A stretch of DNA of 64,000 nt, taken from contig JBEKUY010000003.1 in assembly GCA_049514555.1 (NCBI GenBank), positions 1 to 64,000 of the forward strand. The letters run 5' to 3'. Numbering within the stretch: position 1 is the first letter of the stretch; each line of letters starts with the position of its first letter. Source of the DNA: JBEKUY01 sp049514555. Lineage in GTDB: Bacteria; Acidobacteriota; Terriglobia; Acidiferrales; UBA7541. Below, piece by piece: positions 33,683-43,348 of this stretch. Under the pieces are notes generated by a model. It did not search any database. It saw only the letters and a program-made list of their open reading frames with translations, and had not been told where the DNA came from. The translations under genes were made by a program, and so were the position numbers.

Positions 33683-36649
33683 ATGGAAGCTGCCCAACTG
33701 ATTGACAGGGTGGTCGCGCGATTCATCGGCACCAAGCACGAGCGCGACGTTAAACGCTTGCAGCCGCTGGTGGCGGCCATCAACGCGCTCGAGCCGGAAA
33801 TGCAGTCGCTCGCCGACGAGGACCTGCGCCTGCGTGTGGCCGAGTTGAAGGCGCAGGTGATGGCGCGGCTCGAGGATGCCGAGCCGGCTGAGTCCAGCTA
33901 CAAGCAGAAGCTGGGCGAAGCGCTGGAACCGGCCCTGGTGCCGGCGTTTGCTCTGGTGCGGGAGGCTGGGCGGCGCTTTCTGAACATGCGTCACTTCGAC
34001 GTGCAGCTCATCGGCGGAATCGTGCTGCACAAGGGCACCATCGCCGAGATGAAGACCGGCGAGGGAAAAACGCTGGTCGCCACGCTTCCGGCCGTCCTCA
34101 ATGCCCTCGCCGGGCGTGGCGTGCACATCGTCACGGTGAACGATTACCTGGCTCGCCGCGACGCCGAGTGGATGAGCCCCATCTACCGCGCGCTGGGGCT
34201 CTCGGTGGGCGTGATCGTGCACGACCTCGACGATAGCCAGCGCCGTGCCGCTTACGGCGCCGACATCACCTACGGCACCAACAACGAATTCGGTTTCGAC
34301 TACCTCCGCGACAATATGAAGTACGACCTGGCCGATTGCGTGCAGCGCGGCCATCAGTACTCCATCGTGGACGAGGTGGACTCGATCCTCATCGACGAGG
34401 CGCGCACGCCGCTGATCATTTCCGGTCCCACCGAGGAGTCCACCGACAAGTACTACAAGGTGGACAAGATCATTCCACGGCTGATTCAGGACATTGACTA
34501 CACGCTCGATGAGAAACATCGCACCGCCACGCTCACCGAAGAAGGTGTGAGCAAGTGCGAGCGTCTGCTGGGCCTTGGCAATCTTTACGACCCGGCGCAC
34601 ATGGAGACCATTCACCATGTGTACCAGGCTTTGCGCGCGCACACCCTCTACAAGCGCGACGTGGATTACGTCGTGAAAGAAGGCGAAGTCGTCATCGTCG
34701 ACGAATTCACCGGCCGGCAGATGCCCGGGCGCCGCTGGTCCGACGGCCTGCATCAGGCCATCGAAGCCAAGGAAGACGTGAAGATTGAGAAAGAAAACCA
34801 GACCCTGGCCACCATCACGTTCCAGAATTACTTCCGCATGTATAAGAAGCTCTCGGGCATGACCGGCACGGCGGATACCGAAGCGGCCGAATTCCAGAAG
34901 ATCTATAACCTCGATGTCGTGGTGATCCCGACGAACCGCGTGCTCATCCGGCACGAGTTCCCCGATGTCGTTTATCGCACGGAGAGGGAGAAGTTCGACG
35001 CTGTAGTGAATGGGGTGCTGCAAGAAGATGGGCACCACGACGGCGGCATCCGCCAGCTCCACGAGAGCGGGCAGCCCGTGCTGGTCGGCTCGATTTCGAT
35101 CGAGAAATCGGAGCGCATCGCCGAACTGCTGAAGAAGGCGGGGATTCCACATCAGGTGCTGAACGCCAAGCAGCACGAGCGCGAAGCGAAGGTCGTCGCG
35201 CAAGCCGGACGGAAGGGCGCCGTCACGGTTTCCACCAACATGGCCGGCCGAGGCACCGACATCCTGCTGGGCGGGAATCCCGAGAGCATGACCCGCGAGT
35301 ATTTTCTGAAGAACAAGCTGGCCATCCCCTATGCTTCGGCGCCCGCGGTGATCCCGGCGAACGGAACGGGCCAAGGCGAAGCGGCGGCGCACCAGCCGGC
35401 AACCCAGATGGTGCTTTTCCAGCACGAGGGCCGCATCTTCCAGGTGCCGCTCGAACAATGGAAGCCGGTCTACGACCAGTTTGTGGAGCAGTGCCGCACG
35501 GAGCACGACGAAGTGGTCGCGCTCGGCGGGCTGCACATCCTCGGCACCGAACGCCACGAGGCGCGGCGCATTGACAACCAGTTGCGGGGGCGCGCCGGCC
35601 GCCAGGGCGACCCGGGTTCGTCGCGGTTCTTCCTTTCGCTCGAAGATGACCTGATGCGCATTTTCGGCGGAGAACGCGTGAAGGCGCTCATGTTCCGCCT
35701 GGGCATGACCGAGGGCGTGCCGATCGAATCCAAGATGATCTCCAAGCGCATCGAAAACGCGCAGAAGTCGGTCGAGGCCCAGAATTTCGACGCCCGCAAG
35801 CATTTGCTGGAATACGACGACGTGATGAACAAGCAGCGCGAGACCATCTACGGCATTCGCCGGTCCGCGCTCGAAGGAAAGGACCAGAGGGACTACATCC
35901 AGGGCATCTCGGAAGACGTCGCGCGCGAGTCGGTGCAGACCTACTGCCCCAGAGAGCAGCACCCCGATCAGTGGAATACCACGCAGTTGGCCGCCGAAGT
36001 GAACCGGCAGTTCGGGGTGGACACGAAGGCTGCCGGGATCGACACCTCCCACCTGAACCACGACCAGCTATCTGACGCGGTGGCCGAGGCGGTGCTCAAG
36101 CGGTATGACGAGAAGGAGAAGTTGTTCGGCGTTGAACTGATGCGCTGGCTCGAGCGGCGCATCATTCTCGACGTCGTGGATACCCAGTGGAAAGACCATC
36201 TCCTCTCGCTCGATCATCTAAAGGAAGGCATCGGCCTCCGCGGTTACGGCCAGAAAGACCCTTTGGTCGAGTTCAAGAAGGAAGCGTTCACGTTGTTCGA
36301 AGACATGATGACGCGGATTGACGATGAAACGATTCGCTACCTCTTTCACATCCGGCTGGCCGAAGGCGAGCAAAGCCCCGCGGAACGGCCGGAGATGGCT
36401 GCGGTTCCCGCTCGAGCGCGGCTCGATCCTGGGGCAGAGCACGCGGCGGCTGAGATGCCGCGGATTGCCGCAGCGCGCGAACTGGAGCGGCGCCAGCAGC
36501 GGCAGCAACGCAATCTGCAGTTCCAGACCGGCCCGGCACAGGCCGAGGCGCCCAAGCCCGTGCGTGCCGGCGCCAAGATCGGCCGCAACGATCCCTGCCC
36601 CTGTGGGTCTGGGAAAAAGTACAAGAAGTGTTGCGGGGCGAGCACGTGA
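33683..36649 (+). CDS. secA: Preprotein translocase ATPase SecA
   Basis: SecA is the motor that pushes unfolded preproteins through SecYEG. The 988-residue product has Walker A MKTGEGKT (residues 123-130), Walker B with VDEVDSILIDEARTPLIISG, and the preprotein cross-linking region. The second nucleotide-binding domain carries TNMAGRGTDILLGGNPE and QLRGRAGRQGDPGSSRFFLS. It ends in a SEC-C zinc motif, DPCPCGSGKKYKKCCG. It is longer than the E. coli protein (901), with an insert in NBD2 after LGGNPE and a Gln/Arg-rich stretch before SEC-C. The ATG at 33683 follows GAAAGGATT. Confidence 0.98.
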   Translation: MEAAQLIDRVVARFIGTKHERDVKRLQPLVAAINALEPEMQSLADEDLRLRVAELKAQVMARLEDAEPAESSYKQKLGEALEPALVPAFALVREAGRRFLNMRHFDVQLIGGIVLHKGTIAEMKTGEGKTLVATLPAVLNALAGRGVHIVTVNDYLARRDAEWMSPIYRALGLSVGVIVHDLDDSQRRAAYGADITYGTNNEFGFDYLRDNMKYDLADCVQRGHQYSIVDEVDSILIDEARTPLIISGPTEESTDKYYKVDKIIPRLIQDIDYTLDEKHRTATLTEEGVSKCERLLGLGNLYDPAHMETIHHVYQALRAHTLYKRDVDYVVKEGEVVIVDEFTGRQMPGRRWSDGLHQAIEAKEDVKIEKENQTLATITFQNYFRMYKKLSGMTGTADTEAAEFQKIYNLDVVVIPTNRVLIRHEFPDVVYRTEREKFDAVVNGVLQEDGHHDGGIRQLHESGQPVLVGSISIEKSERIAELLKKAGIPHQVLNAKQHEREAKVVAQAGRKGAVTVSTNMAGRGTDILLGGNPESMTREYFLKNKLAIPYASAPAVIPANGTGQGEAAAHQPATQMVLFQHEGRIFQVPLEQWKPVYDQFVEQCRTEHDEVVALGGLHILGTERHEARRIDNQLRGRAGRQGDPGSSRFFLSLEDDLMRIFGGERVKALMFRLGMTEGVPIESKMISKRIENAQKSVEAQNFDARKHLLEYDDVMNKQRETIYGIRRSALEGKDQRDYIQGISEDVARESVQTYCPREQHPDQWNTTQLAAEVNRQFGVDTKAAGIDTSHLNHDQLSDAVAEAVLKRYDEKEKLFGVELMRWLERRIILDVVDTQWKDHLLSLDHLKEGIGLRGYGQKDPLVEFKKEAFTLFEDMMTRIDDETIRYLFHIRLAEGEQSPAERPEMAAVPARARLDPGAEHAAAEMPRIAAARELERRQQRQQRNLQFQTGPAQAEAPKPVRAGAKIGRNDPCPCGSGKKYKKCCGAST

Positions 36650-36775
36650 GTCCCCGGAGCGGCGGCATTGCCCGCAGCGGCCCGGGTTGGGCGCGGGTCT
36701 GCATGGTCTCGGGGATTGGGCGGCACGGTTGAAAGATGGAAGGGCGTGGGGTCTGCGCCACAAAAGGGGAAAACC

Positions 36776-37408
36776 ATGAGAAAGCCACTGGTGCTTGTGT
36801 GTGCGATGCTGGGCTTGGCGGCTGGAGCCGTGGCACAGGAGTCCGGCGGCACGGGGGCGCTCACCCTCACGTCGGCAGCGTCGCCTGATACGCCGGCGAT
36901 GAGCGCGGCGCCTGCAGCGCCGGAGCCCAGCCCGATGTGGCGGTTTGGCTTACGCGAAGAAAAGAGCTGGCAGTTGAGCATGGGCTACACCTACGTGCGG
37001 TTCCGTTCCGCTCCGCTGACGACCAACCTGAACGGCGTGAACACGATGTTGGCGAAGTACTTCAGTGACTGGTTGGGAGTCGAGGGCGAGGTGACGGCGG
37101 CATTCGGTGGGGTGATTCCTGGAGGTAGGGCGAAGTACTTGTTTTACGGCGGGGGCCCGCGAATTGCTGCGCGGAATATGTGGCGGTTGGAGCCGTGGGT
37201 GCACGCGGTAGCAGGGGGTGTATACGTTCAGCCGCAGGTAGCCGGCGTTTCGCGATCCGGGTTCGGGCTTGAGGCGGGCGGTGGCGTGGACTTGCGGTGG
37301 CGTCCGCGTATGGCTATTCGCTTGGAGGGTGACTGGACCCGCTCGCGCGTCTACGGCGGTAACCAAAACAATTTTCAGGCCGTGACCGGATTGGTCTTCA
37401 ACTTCTGA
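36776..37408 (+). CDS. Outer-membrane beta-barrel protein
   Basis: The 210-residue protein has a signal peptide (MRKPLVLVCAMLGLAAGAVA, cleavage before QES) and a short Ala/Pro-rich linker. Alternating amphipathic strands follow: WQLSMGYTYVRFRS, WLGVEGEVTAAFGG, FGLEAGGGVDLRWRPRMAIR. The terminal Phe is typical of outer-membrane barrels (TGLVFNF). It resembles the small OmpA/OmpW-like barrels common in Acidobacteriota, but the precise role cannot be told. AAGGGGAAAACC precedes the ATG. Confidence 0.75.
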   Translation: MRKPLVLVCAMLGLAAGAVAQESGGTGALTLTSAASPDTPAMSAAPAAPEPSPMWRFGLREEKSWQLSMGYTYVRFRSAPLTTNLNGVNTMLAKYFSDWLGVEGEVTAAFGGVIPGGRAKYLFYGGGPRIAARNMWRLEPWVHAVAGGVYVQPQVAGVSRSGFGLEAGGGVDLRWRPRMAIRLEGDWTRSRVYGGNQNNFQAVTGLVFNF

Positions 37409-37688
37409 GCGCTTATCCGGCCCCGCGCCGTTCTTTCGCCGCGCGTTGCCGCTGGGGTAGGGCCGATGCAGCGGCAGGAGCAAAGGCGAACGCCCCTTCC
37501 GAACCGCGAGCGCGCCCAACTTCCATCAAATCTCATATTGTGGTAATAGAGGGGCGCGGTCCCCCTGCCAGGAGCCATGTTCGAAGCAGTTCTCGGACTG
37601 GCTCGAGGCGGGGGCAGGGAACAATTCAGGGCCGGCAAACGTATGCTAAGTAAGGACGGGATGCACCGGGTCCGGGGGAGATGAAGCG

Positions 37689-38033
37689 ATGATTTGCTCG
37701 AACTGTCAGAGGGAGATAGCCGCGTCGTCAAACTATTGCTATTTCTGCGGGGCGAAGCAAATGCCTGCGTCGGCGGCAGCCCCTGCCCCAGCGCCGGGGA
37801 GCGCTCCACCTGTGAAGAGGCTGACGCGCTCTGTCACCGACCGCAGGATTGCGGGGGTTTGCGGCGGGCTGGCGGAATACTTTGACCTGGACGCGACGTT
37901 GATCCGTGTCGTGTGGTTGCTGCTCGTGCTGTGCGGCGGCACAGGCTTGCTGGCGTACATCATCATGTGGATCGTCGTGCCGCAGGCACCGGTGGGTATG
38001 CCGGCGCAGGCGGCGACACCGGCAACTCGCTGA
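37689..38033 (+). CDS. Zinc-ribbon plus PspC-domain membrane protein
   Basis: The 114-residue protein combines two modules. Residues 3-20 form a zinc ribbon (CSNC and CYFC pairs). After an Ala/Pro linker comes a PspC domain, with LTRSVTDRRIAGVCGGLAEY and a transmembrane helix followed by IIMWIVVPQ. In enterobacteria PspC senses envelope stress. This fusion is common in bacteria with no complete psp system, and no pspA or pspF is visible here. GGGGGAG precedes the ATG. Confidence 0.88.
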   Translation: MICSNCQREIAASSNYCYFCGAKQMPASAAAPAPAPGSAPPVKRLTRSVTDRRIAGVCGGLAEYFDLDATLIRVVWLLLVLCGGTGLLAYIIMWIVVPQAPVGMPAQAATPATR

Positions 38034-38156
38034 AGGTCCAGAAGGAAGGATGGGAGGCGCCTTCGACCTGCCCAGGCGCTTTTCTAGTCAGGTTTCGCCA
38101 GAGCTTTCTCGGGCCCAGCAGGGGATGCCGCGCCGCGGTGCTCTCCAGGGCGGGCC

Positions 38157-38186
38157 TTGTTTCCGTGGTTCTCTCCGAATTATAAT
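38157..38186 (+). promoter_or_regulatory. Predicted promoter of the PPi-type phosphofructokinase gene
   Basis: TTGTTT (38157-38162) and a perfect TATAAT (38181-38186) are 18 nt apart. The leader to the ATG at 38320 would be about 125 nt. Confidence 0.6.
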
Positions 38187-38319
38187 CCACAGTTTTCTGG
38201 AAGAGGCCGCCTGACACCCAGGGGCCCACGATGCAGCGAGGAATTCCGCGGAACCGCCCCTGCGGCACCTGTGTGATTTGCCGCGGCACCGCGTGAGAGA
38301 AAACCACGGAGGACTGTTC

Positions 38320-39507
38320 ATGAAGCAAGTGAAGCGTATCGGCATTCTTACCGGCGGGGGCGATGTCCCGGGCCTCAATCCGGTGATCAAGAGCGTTGTC
38401 TTCAACGCCACGGAGATGGGCGCGCAGGTGATCGGCATCCGGCGCGGGTGGGAAGGGCTCACCCACATGCGGGCGGGCGCGGAACCAGACGCCGAGTATA
38501 TTCGTCCGCTCGACCGCACCAATACGTACGGCATCGACCGCACCGGCGGCACGGTCTTGCATACCTCGCGGACGAACCCGAGGAAGATGAAGAAGTCGCG
38601 GCTGCCGGAGCACCTCTCGGAGGAGCGTGTCAAGCCGCTTCAAACGAGCGGGGACCAGTACAACCTGACGCCGATCGTCCTCGAGAATATCGCTGCGCTG
38701 GGCCTCGACTGCCTGATCGCCATCGGTGGCGACGATACGCTCAGTTACGCGCAGGTCCTTGAGGACGCCGGCGTGCCCATGATCGGGATCCCCAAGACGA
38801 TGGATAACGACGTTCAGGGCACCGAGTACTGCATCGGCTTTTCCACTGCGATCACCCGGGCCAAAGAACTGATTACGCGCCAGCGGACGACGATCGGCTC
38901 GCACGAGCGCATCGGCGTATTCCGGATTTTCGGGCGCGATGCCGGGTTCACGGCACTCTACACGGCCTACGTCACTTCGGTCCGCTGCGTGATTCCGGAA
39001 GTGGAGTTCGATATCGACGCGCTCATCAAGCTCCTGCTGGAAGACAAGAAGAATAATCCCAGCCGGTACGCGCTGGTGATCGCCTCGGAAGGCGCGGTGT
39101 GGAAGGGAAGAACGGTCGAGGAATACGGGGATGCGGACGCCTTCGGTCACCGGAAAAAGGTGGACATCGGGCAAGCCCTCGGCGACGAGATCAAGCGGCG
39201 CGCCGGGGAAGAGACCATGGTCAGCGATCTCACGTACGACCTGCGGAGCGGCGAAGCCGACGCGCTCGATCAGATGGTAGCCATCACTTTTGCAAATGTG
39301 GCCATGGATCTGATTCGCAGCGGCATCCACGGCCGGCTGATCGCGGTGCAGGAAGGCAAGTACACGCATGCTCCCTTGCCCGATCCGAAGCTGGGGGCGC
39401 GCAGAATAGACATCGCGCGACTCTACAATGTCGAGCGGTACCGGCCTAAGTATTCCGACAAGCTCGGCATGCCTTTGTTGCTGAGCGCGATTCAGCCGTC
39501 GGCGTAG
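38320..39507 (+). CDS. 6-phosphofructokinase, PPi-type signature
   Basis: This enzyme phosphorylates fructose 6-phosphate. The 395-residue protein has the TGGGDVPGLNPVIKS phosphate-binding start and GRDAGFTAL. The two donor-specificity positions read Asp139 (IGGDDT) and Lys159 (PKTMDND). Asp plus Lys at these places (104 and 124 in E. coli numbering) is the pyrophosphate-dependent pattern, so the reaction is probably reversible and PPi-linked. That is inferred from residues only. The ATG at 38320 has ACGGAGGAC upstream. A second PFK of another type lies 655 nt downstream. Confidence 0.9.
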   Translation: MKQVKRIGILTGGGDVPGLNPVIKSVVFNATEMGAQVIGIRRGWEGLTHMRAGAEPDAEYIRPLDRTNTYGIDRTGGTVLHTSRTNPRKMKKSRLPEHLSEERVKPLQTSGDQYNLTPIVLENIAALGLDCLIAIGGDDTLSYAQVLEDAGVPMIGIPKTMDNDVQGTEYCIGFSTAITRAKELITRQRTTIGSHERIGVFRIFGRDAGFTALYTAYVTSVRCVIPEVEFDIDALIKLLLEDKKNNPSRYALVIASEGAVWKGRTVEEYGDADAFGHRKKVDIGQALGDEIKRRAGEETMVSDLTYDLRSGEADALDQMVAITFANVAMDLIRSGIHGRLIAVQEGKYTHAPLPDPKLGARRIDIARLYNVERYRPKYSDKLGMPLLLSAIQPSA

Positions 39508-39585
39508 AGAACCGAAGGGCTCTCCTCCGGAGGGGGTCCGCAACACTTCGACTTTCTTGCTCCTTGAGGTGGGTCCTTACGCCGC

Positions 39586-40014
39586 CTACTTCTTGGGGCT
39601 GCGTGAGCCGCCGGACTTGTTTCCGAACAGCGGACGGTCCACGGAGAGGAGGCCGGCGCCGATGCTTGCCAGCAGCAAGCAAGCCGTGCACAGAATCAGC
39701 GTGGATTCGTACTCGCGCACGGCCAGGTAGCCCTTGAGCGAGACGATCATCCAGACCACGTAGCCCATGCGAATGGCCAGCAGAAGGGCTATGGCGCGGG
39801 TGAAGAGCCCCACAATCAGCAACGCTCCGCCAAATACCTCGAGCACGCCGAACAGGTAGCCGAGCGAGCCGATCAGGGCATGATCCGCAAAAAACTGGGA
39901 GACTTCGCCGGCGTGGCCCGATAGCCGGGGCCAGCCGTGGGAGATGAAGAATATGCCCAGGGCAACTCGGAAAAATAGGAGCGTGAGCGGCCTGAGTTTA
40001 TCGAGATGATGCAC
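39586..40014 (-). CDS. DoxX-family membrane protein
   Basis: The 142-residue protein has four hydrophobic helices and the DoxX pattern FFRVALGIFFISHGWPRLSG, then GVLEVFGGALLIVGLFTRAI. Family members are linked to terminal oxidase or thiol-stress complexes, but most have no proven role. The start is GTG at 40014, behind a strong GAGGAGGGCGC. It is convergent with the PPi-type PFK and divergent from the second PFK. Confidence 0.85.
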   Translation of the reverse strand: MHHLDKLRPLTLLFFRVALGIFFISHGWPRLSGHAGEVSQFFADHALIGSLGYLFGVLEVFGGALLIVGLFTRAIALLLAIRMGYVVWMIVSLKGYLAVREYESTLILCTACLLLASIGAGLLSVDRPLFGNKSGGSRSPKK

Positions 40015-40162
40015 GCGCCCTCCTCGGTACGAGCGCCGGCCGGGAGCAACCGGTCAGACAAAGTGGGGGCATTGTAACAGAAAGACGGTCAAGGGGCGGG
40101 TCCAGCCCGGCATTTCGTGTACAATCTCGGGTACGGCAGGCCAGCGGCACTCAGACAATCCC

Positions 40163-41248
40163 GTGACAGCGATCCGAACAATCGGCGTGGCGAACGGCGG
40201 CGGCGATGCACCCGGGCTGAACGCGGCTATCCGCGGCGTGGTGAAATCGGCTATCGGCCAGCACGGCTGGAATGTCCTGGGCGTCCGCAACGGCTTCGAC
40301 GGCCTGATCTGGCCGGAGGGATGCGTCCCGCTGCCCTGGGATTCGGTAAGCGGAATCCTCCCGCGCGGCGGCACGATTCTCGGCACGACCAACCGCGGCA
40401 ATCCGTTTTCCTACCGCCAAATTGAAAATGGCAAGGAAGTAGTCCGGGATTACTCCGGATTGTGTCTCGAGAACGCGCGCCGACTCGGTTTGGATGCGCT
40501 CGTCGTCATCGGCGGCGACGGCACGCTCAGTATCGCCCGCGATCTCGCCGCGCGCGGGTTGAACATCGTCGGAGTGCCGAAGACGATCGACAACGATCTG
40601 TCCGCGACCGAGACGACCTTCGGCTTCGACAGTGCGCTGCAAGTGGCGACCGAGGCTTTGGACCGGCTGCACACGACCGCGGAAAGCCATCACCGCGTGA
40701 TGTTGCTCGAGGTGATGGGGCGGGAGGCGGGCTGGATCGCTTTACACGCGGGGATCGCCGGCGGCGCGGACGTGATCTTGATTCCCGAGATTCCCTTCCG
40801 GTTTGAGGCCGTTTGCGACGCGGTTCGCGCGCGCGAAGCAAGGGGAAAAGCATTCAGCCTTGTCATTGTGGCCGAGGGCGTAAAGCTGCCGGAGAAAGAT
40901 CCGCAAGGTCGGCCGATTCCCCCGGCGGGGCCGGGAAGCATCGCGAACGCGATTGCTTGCGCTCTCGGTGAAATGCTACAGAAGGAGGTTCGCGTAACCG
41001 TGCTCGGGCACGTGCAGCGCGGCGGCTCGCCGACTCCTTTTGACCGGATTCTCGCCACGCGGTTCGGCGTGCATGCCACGGAGTTGATCGAGCGGCGGGC
41101 CTTCGGCCGGATGGTTTGTTTGAAGGCGGGACGAATTGGGTCGGTGCCGCTCGAGGAAGCGGTGGGCGCGAACAAACGTGTGGATCCAGATGGGGACTAC
41201 ATACGCGTGGCGCGTGCCACCGGTATCACGTTCGGAGACAGGCCGTGA
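40163..41248 (+). CDS. 6-phosphofructokinase, ATP-type group III signature
   Basis: The 361-residue protein has NGGGDAPGLNAAIRGVVKSA, Gly120 in IGGDGT and Lys140 in PKTIDND. Gly plus Lys is the pattern of the ATP-using group III phosphofructokinases (actinobacterial type), unlike the Asp plus Lys of the neighbouring gene. EVMGREAGWIALHAGIAGGA and the HVQRGGSPTPFDR substrate loop are present. The start is a GTG at 40163. A possible -10 (TACAAT) lies at 40120-40125. Its TGA overlaps the GTG of the next gene. Confidence 0.9.
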   Translation: MTAIRTIGVANGGGDAPGLNAAIRGVVKSAIGQHGWNVLGVRNGFDGLIWPEGCVPLPWDSVSGILPRGGTILGTTNRGNPFSYRQIENGKEVVRDYSGLCLENARRLGLDALVVIGGDGTLSIARDLAARGLNIVGVPKTIDNDLSATETTFGFDSALQVATEALDRLHTTAESHHRVMLLEVMGREAGWIALHAGIAGGADVILIPEIPFRFEAVCDAVRAREARGKAFSLVIVAEGVKLPEKDPQGRPIPPAGPGSIANAIACALGEMLQKEVRVTVLGHVQRGGSPTPFDRILATRFGVHATELIERRAFGRMVCLKAGRIGSVPLEEAVGANKRVDPDGDYIRVARATGITFGDRP

Positions 41249-42297
41249 AAAGACGACTCCTGGTCGCGGCGCCGCTGCTGGTCCTGGTGGCCCTGGTGGC
41301 ATGGCTGGTCCGGCCGAAGCACGAGGTGATCGGACAAGCCTACGTGAACGAGCGTGCGGTGACGCTATGGAACAGCCGCGCGCAGGTGCGCCAGGCGGTC
41401 GGGACGGCGCACTTCGGAGACAAACTGGACATCTTGAGCCGGCGTGGCGAGCACGTGCGGGTGCGGGCCGTCTCAGGAACGACCGGCTGGGTGGACGAAC
41501 GATTGCTCATGGAGCCGGGCCTGTGGCAGCAGAGCGCAAAGTTGTTGGCGCAATCGCGGGGGATGCCGGTACAGGCGCGCGGGCGGACGAAGGTGCTGAC
41601 CAACGTTCGCATCGAGCCGGGGCGAACAGCGCCGCGGCTATACCAGTTCAATCGCGGGGCGGACATGGAGCTGCTCTCGCGGGCGGTGGCGGACTGGACG
41701 CAGAACGTGGACGAGAAAGAGTCCGGGAACGTGCCGGACGAAGTGAAGAAAGAGGACTGGTTCCTTGTGCGCGGCGTGGCGAACCGGGATCTCGCAGCAG
41801 ACGTGCAGAATGCGCCCGAGGCTCCTGCGACGGACGCGGGCGATCAGAGCGTGCCGATCGCGGGTTGGGTAGTGGCGCGGTTTGTGGAGTTGGATCTGCC
41901 GGGCGCGGTCCGCGAGGGAGCCCTGTCGACGGGAATGCGTGTGCTCGCATGGTTTGAGCTGAATCGCGTGCTGGACGCTTCAGGAGAGAAGCCGCAGTAT
42001 CTGGTCGCGGGAATGCGTGGACCCGAAGGGCAGCCGTGCGACTTCACGACGCTGCGCGTGTACACCTGGAGCAGGAAGCTCAGCCGCTACGAAACCGCGT
42101 TCATCGAGAACAACCTATGTGGGAAGCTGCCTGTCCGGGTAGGGAAATCGCCCGCGGGCGATCCTGAGTTTCGATTCGGCGAAATGGGGGCCTTGGGCAC
42201 TGAGCGCGTGTACCGAATGCGGCAGACGATTGTCCGGCGCGTGCGGGAGGAAGGCGAGGGTAAGAGCCGGACGGCAGCCAGACTCCCTGTGAAGTAG
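41245..42297 (+). CDS. Membrane-anchored SH3-domain protein
   Basis: The 350-residue protein has an N-terminal TM anchor (LLVAAPLLVLVALVAWLV) and a bacterial SH3-like domain at about 30-90. That domain runs through NERAVTLWNSRAQVRQAVGT to the VRAVSGTTGWVDERLL turn. A second, less clear SH3-like segment follows at 110-240 (VLTNVRIEPGRTAPRLYQFN, IAGWVVARFVEL). The C-terminal 100 residues are unrecognised. The GTG overlaps the PFK stop by 4 nt (GTGA), so it is coupled to that gene, although a shared function is not obvious. Confidence 0.7.
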   Translation: MKRRLLVAAPLLVLVALVAWLVRPKHEVIGQAYVNERAVTLWNSRAQVRQAVGTAHFGDKLDILSRRGEHVRVRAVSGTTGWVDERLLMEPGLWQQSAKLLAQSRGMPVQARGRTKVLTNVRIEPGRTAPRLYQFNRGADMELLSRAVADWTQNVDEKESGNVPDEVKKEDWFLVRGVANRDLAADVQNAPEAPATDAGDQSVPIAGWVVARFVELDLPGAVREGALSTGMRVLAWFELNRVLDASGEKPQYLVAGMRGPEGQPCDFTTLRVYTWSRKLSRYETAFIENNLCGKLPVRVGKSPAGDPEFRFGEMGALGTERVYRMRQTIVRRVREEGEGKSRTAARLPVK

Positions 42298-42397
42298 AAG
42301 CCGCCGATCTCTGCACAGCCCGGCCTTCCATCCCGCGAAAATGCAATCCCTCGACCGGGTCGGATGAATCACATCGGCCCTCGATGGGGATGACGGA

Positions 42398-43348
42398 ATG
42401 CACATCCAGGCACCCATCTCCACTCTCCTGATCGGCACGGTAGTGTTCTTGTGCGCTGCGTGCTCGCCGAATCCCAGAACCTCAGCGAATGTGGAGGCGC
42501 AAAGTGCGCCTCCGCCGCTGGAGTATGTGGGCGAGTGGGGCACGAAGGGGGACGGACCTGGTCAGCTCCGGTCGCCGGCGCGATTGGCTGTGGACGCAAC
42601 AGGCAGCGTGTACATCGCAGATTCGGGCAGCGGGTACATCCACAAGTTCGGTGCGCAGGGCGAGCCGCGGCTGTCGTTTCAGGACGACCGGCGGGACACG
42701 AGGCCGGGCGCGGTGGCGGTGGACGCGAGCGGAGCGATCTACGCAGCCGACGGCGAGAGTGGCACTGTGTTTGTCTATCTGCCGGAGGGGAAGCGATTCA
42801 AAGCGATTCATTGTTGCCCCGCGAAGAAGGGAGCCACACTCGCCGTAGCAGTGGCTGAAGATGGGAAGATCTTTGTGGCGGACGGCGGGCCAATGGGAGT
42901 GCGAACGTACAGCGTGCGGGGCCGATTGCTGGGCACCTGGGGACAGCAGAGCAAAGGGCAGCAGGCGGCGGGCACAATCGGCCAAGCGGTTGACTTGGCG
43001 ATTGGTCCCGACGGACTCGTGTACGTGGCTGACGCGACAGCGGCTGTGATTCACGTGTTTACGCGCGCCGGCAGATTTCAGAGGAACCTGCGTTTGCCGG
43101 ACAGAATGGCGCCGGCCAGCCTTGCGGGGATTTCGGTGACGGATCGGTGGGTGTTTGCCGCGGACCCGGAGGGGCACGCCGTGCACATCTGGTCGGTCGG
43201 CGGAGAGCACCGGCTGCGCAGCGATCTGGACGGGAGGTTGGCCGGGAGCGCGGAGTCGCCGCAGGATGTGGCGGTGACACCGGACGGGGAGTTACTGGTG
43301 CTCGACCCGGCGGGCGGGAGAGTGCTGCACTTTCGGCTGCATCTCTGA
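42398..43348 (+). CDS. NHL-repeat lipoprotein
   Basis: The 316-residue protein starts with a lipoprotein-like signal (VVFLCAACSPN, probable lipidated Cys22). Five to six NHL-type blades follow, each with a RLAVDATGSVYIADSGSGYI-like pattern (others: GAVAVDASGAIYAADGESG and DLAIGPDGLVYVADATAA). Such beta-propellers bind proteins, sugars or RNA, and the partner here is unknown. The gene is monocistronic by spacing. Confidence 0.82.
   Translation: MHIQAPISTLLIGTVVFLCAACSPNPRTSANVEAQSAPPPLEYVGEWGTKGDGPGQLRSPARLAVDATGSVYIADSGSGYIHKFGAQGEPRLSFQDDRRDTRPGAVAVDASGAIYAADGESGTVFVYLPEGKRFKAIHCCPAKKGATLAVAVAEDGKIFVADGGPMGVRTYSVRGRLLGTWGQQSKGQQAAGTIGQAVDLAIGPDGLVYVADATAAVIHVFTRAGRFQRNLRLPDRMAPASLAGISVTDRWVFAADPEGHAVHIWSVGGEHRLRSDLDGRLAGSAESPQDVAVTPDGELLVLDPAGGRVLHFRLHL

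Noticed and set aside
33359..36061. 900-codon open frame antisense to secA
   Set aside because: secA is certain on the plus strand. The antisense frame mirrors secA codon bias and encodes a His/Arg/Val-rich sequence with no known motif or ribosome site.
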